Below are positions 58,302 to 64,000 of a DNA stretch of 64,000 nt, piece by piece. Where the stretch lies: assembly GCA_035525225.1 (NCBI GenBank), contig DATLFA010000015.1, forward strand, positions 1 through 64,000, given 5' to 3'. Both the position numbers and the translations under genes were made by a program. This DNA comes from DATLFA01 sp035525225 (GTDB lineage: Bacteria; Actinomycetota; Acidimicrobiia; Acidimicrobiales; WLNW01). Under the pieces are notes generated by a model. The model was not told the origin of the DNA. It saw nothing but the letters and a program-made list of their open reading frames with translations, and did not search any database. Numbering within the stretch: the stretch's first letter is position 1; every line of letters starts with the position of its first letter.

Positions 58302-59821
58302 CGCCGCGCTCCTTCGACGAGCTCGCCATAGCCGGCGAGACCATGGCGCCCGCCCTCGCGACCGAATCCGCTCTCTTTGTATCCACCGAACGGGCTCGTC
58401 GGGTCGAACCGGTTGAAGGTGTTGGCCCACACCACCCCGGCGCGCATGCGCTCGGCCATCCACAAGATGCGGCTGCCCTTCTCGGTCCAGATGCCGGCCG
58501 ACAAACCGTAGGGCGTGTTGTTGGCCTTCTGGACCGCCTCTTCCGGCGTGCGGAAGGTGAGCACCGACAGCACCGGCCCGAAGATCTCCTCGCGTGCGAT
58601 GCGATGCGATTGCGACACACCGGTGAAGACCGTCGGCGGAAAGAAGAACCCACGGTCGGGCAGCGGGCACGACGACTGGTAGATGGTGGCGCCTTCGTCG
58701 CGACCCGACTGTACCAGCGACTCGATTTTGTCGAGCTGTGCTCGCGAGTTGATGGCGCCGATATCGGTGTTCTTGTCGAGCGGGTCACCGACGCGCAACG
58801 TCTCGATGCGGCGCATGAGCTTGTCGATCACCAACTCGGCGACGGGCTCGTGCACGAGCAACCGCGAACCGGCACAACACACGTGGCCTTGGTTGAAGTA
58901 GATGCCGTTGACGATGCCTTCGACTGCCTGGTCGATAGCCGCGTCCTCGAAGATGATGTTGGCCGCTTTGCCGCCGAGCTCGAGGGTCAGCTTCTTGCCC
59001 GTGCCGGCGATCGTGCGCTGGATCGACTTGCCGATCGCGGTCGAGCCGGTGAACGCGACCTTGTCGACATCCTTGTGCGCGACGAGCGCCGCGCCGGTCG
59101 CACCGGCGCCCGTGATGATGTTGACCACGCCGGGAGGCAGATCGACTTGCTGGAACACCTCGGCGAGCAGCAGCGCGGTCAACGGCGTCGTCTCGGCCGG
59201 CTTTAGCACGACTGTGTTGCCGGTCGCGAGGGCAGGTGCGATCTTCCATGCCGCCATCAACAGTGGGAAGTTCCACGGGATGACCTGTGCCGCCACACCC
59301 AGAGGGCGCAACGCGCGCCCGGGGAATGCGTAGTCGAGCTTGTCGGCCCAGCCCGCGTGGTAGAAGTAATGCGCCGCGGCGAGCGGCACGTCGATGTCAC
59401 GCGACTCCTTGATCGGCTTGCCGCCGTTGAGCGACTCGAGCACGGCGAACTCACGCGCCCGCTCTTGCAATACACGCGCGATGCGATAGAGGCATTTCGC
59501 GCGGTGCTTGCCGGGCATGTCGCGCCAGATGTCCTCGTACGCGCGGCGCGCTGCGCGCACTGCGGCCTCGACATCGGCGTCGCCCGCTTCGGCGACCATC
59601 GCCAGCTTGGCTTCGGTGGCCGGATTGATCGTCGCGAAGTGTTTGCCCGACTTCGGCTCGACGAAGCGCCCGCCGATGAACAGCTCGTAGCGATCGGAGA
59701 GGTGGACGACTGCCGTCGATTCGAGCGCCGTTACGTAGTCGAGCGTGACCGGCGGGACCTCGAGATGCTTGACTGCGGAGGGAGCGGCGACAACCGCGAC
59801 GTCGGGGGGATGTTCGGTCAT
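58298..59821 (-). CDS. Aldehyde dehydrogenase, full length
   Basis: 507 aa. VIPWNFPLLMAAWKIAPALATGN (Asn about 184), KPAETTPLTALLLAEVF, VAFTGSTAIGKSIQ, catalytic E281 (LELGGKAAN) and C316 (FNQGHVCCAGSR). It oxidises an aldehyde with NAD(P); acetaldehyde from DeoC, encoded directly upstream (7-bp gap), is the likely substrate. Confidence 0.94.
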   Translation of the reverse strand: MTEHPPDVAVVAAPSAVKHLEVPPVTLDYVTALESTAVVHLSDRYELFIGGRFVEPKSGKHFATINPATEAKLAMVAEAGDADVEAAVRAARRAYEDIWRDMPGKHRAKCLYRIARVLQERAREFAVLESLNGGKPIKESRDIDVPLAAAHYFYHAGWADKLDYAFPGRALRPLGVAAQVIPWNFPLLMAAWKIAPALATGNTVVLKPAETTPLTALLLAEVFQQVDLPPGVVNIITGAGATGAALVAHKDVDKVAFTGSTAIGKSIQRTIAGTGKKLTLELGGKAANIIFEDAAIDQAVEGIVNGIYFNQGHVCCAGSRLLVHEPVAELVIDKLMRRIETLRVGDPLDKNTDIGAINSRAQLDKIESLVQSGRDEGATIYQSSCPLPDRGFFFPPTVFTGVSQSHRIAREEIFGPVLSVLTFRTPEEAVQKANNTPYGLSAGIWTEKGSRILWMAERMRAGVVWANTFNRFDPTSPFGGYKESGFGREGGRHGLAGYGELVEGARR

Positions 59822-59828
59822 GGCATCA

Positions 59829-60758
59829 CTAGTCGTTCGTGAAGTCGTCGGGTCGTTGGTATCGGCCTTCGCGTTGCATGCGTATCTGCATAAGGACGTC
59901 GTTGAGCAACGACGAGGCGCCGATGCGAAACCACGTCGGTGTCATCCATGGCGAACCCAGCGTCTCGTTGATGATCACGAGGTACTGCCACGACTGCTTG
60001 GCATTGCGTACGCCACCGGCCACCTTGAGGCCGACCATGCGACCCGTTTGCTCGTGGTAGTCGCGGATGGCCTCGGCCATGCACAGAGCGACGGGAAGGG
60101 TCGCAGCAGTGCCGATCTTGCCGGTCGACGTCTTAATGAAATCCGCGCCCGCAGCCATCGCCAAAACCGACGCCCGTCGCACCGCGTCGTAGCTGCCCAA
60201 CTCGCCGGTCTCGAGGATGACCTTGAGATGCGCCGGGCCGCAGGCACGTTTGGAGGCCGCGATCTCGTCGAAGGCGCGGGTGTAGTCCCCCGCGAAGAAC
60301 GCGCTGCGATTCAACACGATGTCGATCTCGTCGGCGCCGTGTTCGACCGCCCACGCGATCTCGCGCACGCGCACTTCGAGCGGGCCGAGCCCGGCCGGGA
60401 ACGAACCGGCGACGCTGGCGACGGCAACCGTCGTGTCGCGCAGTGCTCGCGCCGCGATGGGCACGAGCTCGGGGTAGACGCACACCGCAGCCACCGACGG
60501 AATCGACGGGTCGAGCGGATCGGGCCGTATCGCCTTTGCACAGAGGGCGAGCGCTTTGCCCGGCGTGTCGACACCCTCGAGGGTCGTCAGGTCCATGCAC
60601 CGGATCGCCAGATCGAGCGCGACCATCTTCGACTGCTTCTTTATCGAACGTCCCGCCAACGCGGCCGCACGTGCTTCGAGCCCGACCGCATCGACGGCCG
60701 AAATGCGCAAATCACTCCACGCCGGCTGGTCTACCGGGTGCCGTTCGACGAGTGCCAC
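59829..60758 (-). CDS. deoC: Deoxyribose-phosphate aldolase
   Basis: 309 aa TIM-barrel aldolase. Schiff-base lysine K209 in DFIKTSTGK, with GLKVAGGVRNA (second conserved lysine) and EIDIVLNRSAFF. It cleaves 2-deoxyribose-5-phosphate to glyceraldehyde-3-phosphate and acetaldehyde. Longer than the E. coli enzyme by about 50 residues at the N-terminus. Leads the six-gene operon ending with the acyl-CoA ligase. Confidence 0.96.
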   Translation of the reverse strand: MALVERHPVDQPAWSDLRISAVDAVGLEARAAALAGRSIKKQSKMVALDLAIRCMDLTTLEGVDTPGKALALCAKAIRPDPLDPSIPSVAAVCVYPELVPIAARALRDTTVAVASVAGSFPAGLGPLEVRVREIAWAVEHGADEIDIVLNRSAFFAGDYTRAFDEIAASKRACGPAHLKVILETGELGSYDAVRRASVLAMAAGADFIKTSTGKIGTAATLPVALCMAEAIRDYHEQTGRMVGLKVAGGVRNAKQSWQYLVIINETLGSPWMTPTWFRIGASSLLNDVLMQIRMQREGRYQRPDDFTND

Positions 60759-60822
60759 CCCAACACATTAGCGGCCGGATCATCGCCGCCAATGTGGGTA
60801 GCGGCGCGACGGGAGATCGGGC

Positions 60823-61455
60823 ATGCTTGGCCCGGTGGCCGTCGTCGTCGATCATCCCCTCGTTGCCGAACGTCTGACGCGCTTGCGGGACAAGACGACG
60901 AAGCGGGCCGAGTTCCGGCGAAATCTAGCCGAGCTCACCACCTTCTTGGTCTATGAATCACTCCGCGACCAGCCGGTGGTGGTGATCGAGATCGACACCC
61001 CTATGGCACCGACGAAGGGAGTCTCTGTCGCCGGCCCGCCGATCGTCGTGCCGGTGATGCGGGCCGGCTTGGGCATGCTCGACGCGACCCTCACACTGAT
61101 CCCCAATGCGCGCGTCGGTTTCGTTGGAGTGCGCCGCGACGAAGAGACGTTCATGCCGCACGCGTACGTCAACACGGTGCCAGAGCACCTCGCCGGTCGA
61201 CGCGTGCTCGTGCTCGACCCGATGCTGGCGACAGGGGGCTCGCTCATTCACACTTGCCAGCTGCTGCGTCATGCCGCAGCCGGCCACATGACCGTCGTGT
61301 GTGTCCTCGCGTCGCTGCAAGGCATAGCCGCGTTCGAGGAAGAGGGATTCGACGCGACGGTCTACACCGCATCGATCGACAGCCGGCTCAACGAGAACGC
61401 GTTCATCGTGCCGGGCCTCGGCGACGCAGGTGATCGGCAATTCGGCTTGGCATGA
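60823..61455 (+). CDS. upp: Uracil phosphoribosyltransferase
   Basis: 210 aa. PRPP-binding loop VLVLDPMLATGGSLI (about 129-142), IVVPVMRAGLGMLDATL, GFVGVRRDEETF and C-terminal YTASIDSRLNENAFIVPGLGDAGDRQFG. Converts uracil + PRPP to UMP, salvaging the base that DeoA releases. Divergent from deoC across 64 bp; overlaps the next gene by 4 bp. Confidence 0.97.
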   Translation: MLGPVAVVVDHPLVAERLTRLRDKTTKRAEFRRNLAELTTFLVYESLRDQPVVVIEIDTPMAPTKGVSVAGPPIVVPVMRAGLGMLDATLTLIPNARVGFVGVRRDEETFMPHAYVNTVPEHLAGRRVLVLDPMLATGGSLIHTCQLLRHAAAGHMTVVCVLASLQGIAAFEEEGFDATVYTASIDSRLNENAFIVPGLGDAGDRQFGLA

Positions 61456-62252
61456 TCGACCGACGCACATTCCTGGCCGCCGCGGCCGCAGCGTTCGCGA
61501 GTGCCTGTTCTGGCGGTGGCGAAGGCGAACGAACGTCCGCTTCGTCAGACTCGGCTACTCCGCAGTCGCCGACGGCCACGGGCGCTTCCACCGCTCCTGT
61601 CATTGCTCCACCGACGACCATCCGCGCGCCAGGTGGACCCTCTCTCTTCGTCGCACGCGCCACGACGGCGCGCAACGAAGTTGCGTTGACGTTCCACACC
61701 GACGGTGACGTCCGCATCGCCCAACGATTGCTCGATGGTCTCGCGGGCCGGGCGCAGATCACTTGCTTCATCGTCGGCTCGTGGCTCGACGCCAATCCGA
61801 CATGGGCGCGCAAGCTGCTCGACGCCGGCCACGAGCTCGCGAACCATACGTACACGCACCCGACCTTCGCCACGCTGTCGCGCCCGGCGATGGCGGCCGA
61901 GATCACCCGCTGTCGTGACCTGCTGGTGAAACTGACCGGCAACGGCGGTCGCTTCTTTCGACCGTCGGGCACCGACGACGGTCTTGCCCGACCTGCGGCG
62001 CCGATCCTCGAAGAAGCCGGTGCAGCCGGCTACGACTATGTGCTCGGCTGGGACGTCGAACCGTTCGACTACAAAGATCCCGGTGGAGTAGCCGTGCGCA
62101 CGCGTGTGCTCGAGGCAGCAAAGCCGGGCTCGATCGTGAGCCTGCATTTCGGCCACAGCGGCACCGCGGACGCGATCGGCGCGATGCTCGACGGGTTCGA
62201 CCGCCAGGGCATCGAGGCGGTGACCGTGAGCGCGCTCATGGGTGTGCAGTAA
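61452..62252 (+). CDS. Polysaccharide-deacetylase-like lipoprotein with altered motif 1
   Basis: 266 aa. Tat-like RRTFLAAAAAAFASAC places C19 as a lipid-attachment residue, then a Ser/Thr/Pro spacer. The NodB barrel keeps the metal motif NHTYTHP (131-137) and RFFRPSGTDDG. Motif 1, normally TFDDGP, reads TFHTDGD (80-86), so the catalytic/metal aspartates are displaced; activity is uncertain. The ATG overlaps the upp stop, odd for a surface enzyme. Confidence 0.8.
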   Translation: MIDRRTFLAAAAAAFASACSGGGEGERTSASSDSATPQSPTATGASTAPVIAPPTTIRAPGGPSLFVARATTARNEVALTFHTDGDVRIAQRLLDGLAGRAQITCFIVGSWLDANPTWARKLLDAGHELANHTYTHPTFATLSRPAMAAEITRCRDLLVKLTGNGGRFFRPSGTDDGLARPAAPILEEAGAAGYDYVLGWDVEPFDYKDPGGVAVRTRVLEAAKPGSIVSLHFGHSGTADAIGAMLDGFDRQGIEAVTVSALMGVQ

Positions 62253-62279
62253 GGGTCGCAGCCACTACGGTCACGTCTC

Positions 62280-64000
62280 ATGATCGAAAACGAGTCCCGC
62301 GCTGTGGTCGGCCGCTATGTCGACGAATCGGTTCCCCACTGGCCCGCCCCCGCCACCGCACCTGCCGGTGCGCCGAATGTCGTGTTCATCGTGCTCGACG
62401 ATGTCGGCTTCAGCGACTTCGGTTGCTATGGCGGCGAGATACAGACACCCAACATCGACCGGCTCGCGGCGCGAGGCCTTCGCTACAACAACTTCCACAC
62501 CACCGCGCTGTGCTCACCGACGCGGGCGTGCCTGTTGACCGGACGAAACCACCATTCGGTCGGCATGGGTGTCGTGTCGAACTGGGACACCGGGTTCCCC
62601 GGATTTCGCGGCCGCATCACCAAACGCGCCGGCACACTCGCCGAGATGCTGCGGCCGCACGGGTACAACGCATACGCCGTCGGCAAGTGGCACCTTGTCC
62701 CTACCGATGAGATGACCCCCGTCGGCCCGTACGACCATTGGCCGCTGCAGCGCGGATTCGACCGCTTCTACGGCTTCCTCGACGGCGCTACCGATCAGTG
62801 GACGCCCGATCTCGTCGAAGACAACCACCCGGTCGATCCGCCGCGACACGACGGGTATCACCTCGGCGAAGATCTCGCGGCACAGTCGATCGCCATGTTG
62901 CGCGACCACCGGTCGGTCTATCCGGAGAAGCCGTTCTTCATGTACCTGTGCTGGGGCGCCGCTCACTATCCACTGCACGCGCCGCGAGACTTCATCGACC
63001 ACTACCGCGGGCGCTACGACAAGGGATGGGACGCGCTTCGCGACGAGCGCCTGTTGCGGCAGAAGTTGCTGGGGATAGTGCCGGACGATTGTGAGCTGGC
63101 GCCACGCAACGCGGACGTGCGGGCGTGGGTGGACATGTCGGCGGCCGAGCAACAAATCGCGGCCCGATTGATGGAGGCCTACGCGGGCTTCTTGAGCCAC
63201 GCCGATGCCCAGATCGGGCGGGTACTCGACGAGATCGACCGGATCGGCGCGGCCGACGAGACGGTCGTCGTACTCATCTCCGACAACGGGGCATCGGGCG
63301 AGGGCGGGCAGCACGGTTCGCTCAACTACATGCAGTACGCGAACGGCATCGCACCTCCGCCCGCCGAGGAACTGGTCGCCCGCCTCGACGAGATCGGTGG
63401 CCCGACGACGAGCCCGATGTACGCGACGGGTTGGGCGATGGCGTCCAACACGCCGCTCAAGCGGTACAAGCAGAACACGCACGCCGGCGGCATCCGTGAC
63501 CCGTTCGTCATTTCGTGGCCGGCGCGCTACGCAACGGTCGCGGGTGAGATCCGCACGCAATATCACCACGTGAGCGACATCGTTCCGACGGTCCTCGAAC
63601 TGATCGGCATCGACGCGCCGACCGACCTCGACGGCGTGGAACAACTAGCTGTCGAAGGCACGAGCATGGTGCCGTCGTTCGCCGCGCCGGGGCCGACGAC
63701 CAAGCAGGCGCAGTACTACGAAATGCTCGGCCATCGCGCGATCTGGCACGACGGTTGGAAGGCCGTGACGTGGCATCGTCCCGGCAGTTCGTTCGATGAC
63801 GACGTGTGGGAGCTCTACCACGCGGATGTCGACTTCGCGGAGCGTACCGATCTCGCGTCGTCCAACCCGGCAAAGGTCGCAGAGCTCGACGCGCTGTGGT
63901 GGTCCGAAGCACGTCGCTACAACGCGCTACCGCTCGACGACCGCATCATGGAGCGATTCCTCGTTCCCAAGCCGCGACCGATCACCAGTCGCGACCGCTT
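62280..64000 (+). CDS. Arylsulfatase-family sulfatase, 5' part (runs off the window)
   Basis: About 573 codons visible, still open at the window end. Metal ligands VLDDVGFSDFG (D40, D41), formylglycine signature CSPTRACLLTGR with C78, AVGKWHL, AHYPLHAPRDF, ISDNGASGEGGQHGS. Cysteine-type sulfatase needing a formylglycine-generating enzyme. No signal peptide is visible. No stop before 64000, so the C-terminus is not seen. Substrate unknown; hydrolyses sulfate esters. Confidence 0.93.
   Translation, partial: MIENESRAVVGRYVDESVPHWPAPATAPAGAPNVVFIVLDDVGFSDFGCYGGEIQTPNIDRLAARGLRYNNFHTTALCSPTRACLLTGRNHHSVGMGVVSNWDTGFPGFRGRITKRAGTLAEMLRPHGYNAYAVGKWHLVPTDEMTPVGPYDHWPLQRGFDRFYGFLDGATDQWTPDLVEDNHPVDPPRHDGYHLGEDLAAQSIAMLRDHRSVYPEKPFFMYLCWGAAHYPLHAPRDFIDHYRGRYDKGWDALRDERLLRQKLLGIVPDDCELAPRNADVRAWVDMSAAEQQIAARLMEAYAGFLSHADAQIGRVLDEIDRIGAADETVVVLISDNGASGEGGQHGSLNYMQYANGIAPPPAEELVARLDEIGGPTTSPMYATGWAMASNTPLKRYKQNTHAGGIRDPFVISWPARYATVAGEIRTQYHHVSDIVPTVLELIGIDAPTDLDGVEQLAVEGTSMVPSFAAPGPTTKQAQYYEMLGHRAIWHDGWKAVTWHRPGSSFDDDVWELYHADVDFAERTDLASSNPAKVAELDALWWSEARRYNALPLDDRIMERFLVPKPRPITSRDR

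Overview
The window looks like the chromosome of a high-GC actinobacterium, most likely of the Acidimicrobiia type (the class is inferred). Supporting marks are a WhiB-like protein, an Rpf-like transglycosylase, an ANTAR protein, and two very short proteins matching the actinobacterial ribosomal proteins bS22 (20009-20110) and bL37 (42581-42667). The core order metG-tatD-rpf-rsmA-ispE is also the actinobacterial one. There is one tRNA gene, no rRNA and no CRISPR array.

Region 1 (about 0.63-17.27 kb) is a composite genomic island at tRNA-Gln(UUG). The intact tRNA is at 17193-17268 on the minus strand. A 48-bp copy of its 3' end lies at 9697-9744 and a decayed copy at about 690-730, all in the same orientation. 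The inner unit (9.70-17.24 kb) is an integrative element. It has a tyrosine integrase beside the tRNA, an excisionase-like HTH protein, a frameshifted DUF3987 gene, a SWIM zinc-finger protein, an HNH nuclease, a DUF3800 protein, a WhiB-like protein, a small operon of unknown genes, and an array of three related 22-bp palindromes. The outer unit (0.69-9.74 kb) keeps a truncated integrase, the first codons of a TrwC-type relaxase, and GTTAGCAAA repeats at both ends. Its cargo is arsR-sulP-pckG-membrane protein, a second arsR operon, a DUF2795 gene and a double ClpN protein with a zinc finger.

Region 2 (17.3-31.3 kb) starts with a secreted Fn3-like protein, an ECF sigma factor and a transmembrane Fn3 protein in one operon. 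The metG-tatD-rpf-rsmA-BKACE-ispE block follows, then rmuC, an acyl-CoA carboxylase subunit, rsmI, a DUF192 protein and a two-gene NIPSNAP/SnoaL unit.

Region 3 (31.3-40.4 kb) holds small and regulatory genes: a cupredoxin lipoprotein, STAS, DUF5990 and ANTAR proteins. It also has a gene-poor stretch, a secreted Ig-like protein, and a Ktr potassium transporter pair behind a leader with strong hairpin potential. A DNA-ligase remnant and scattered small ORFs follow.

Region 4 (40.4-64 kb) is ychF, a PHP protein, bL37 and an amidohydrolase, then a large nucleoside salvage locus: BMP/ABC uptake, ribokinase, cdd, deoA, add and upp. A six-gene minus-strand operon (deoC, two ALDH proteins, a thioesterase, and beta and alpha subunits of an ADP-forming acyl-CoA synthetase) could carry deoxyribose carbon to acetyl-CoA. 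A deacetylase-like lipoprotein and a sulfatase that runs off the end close the window.
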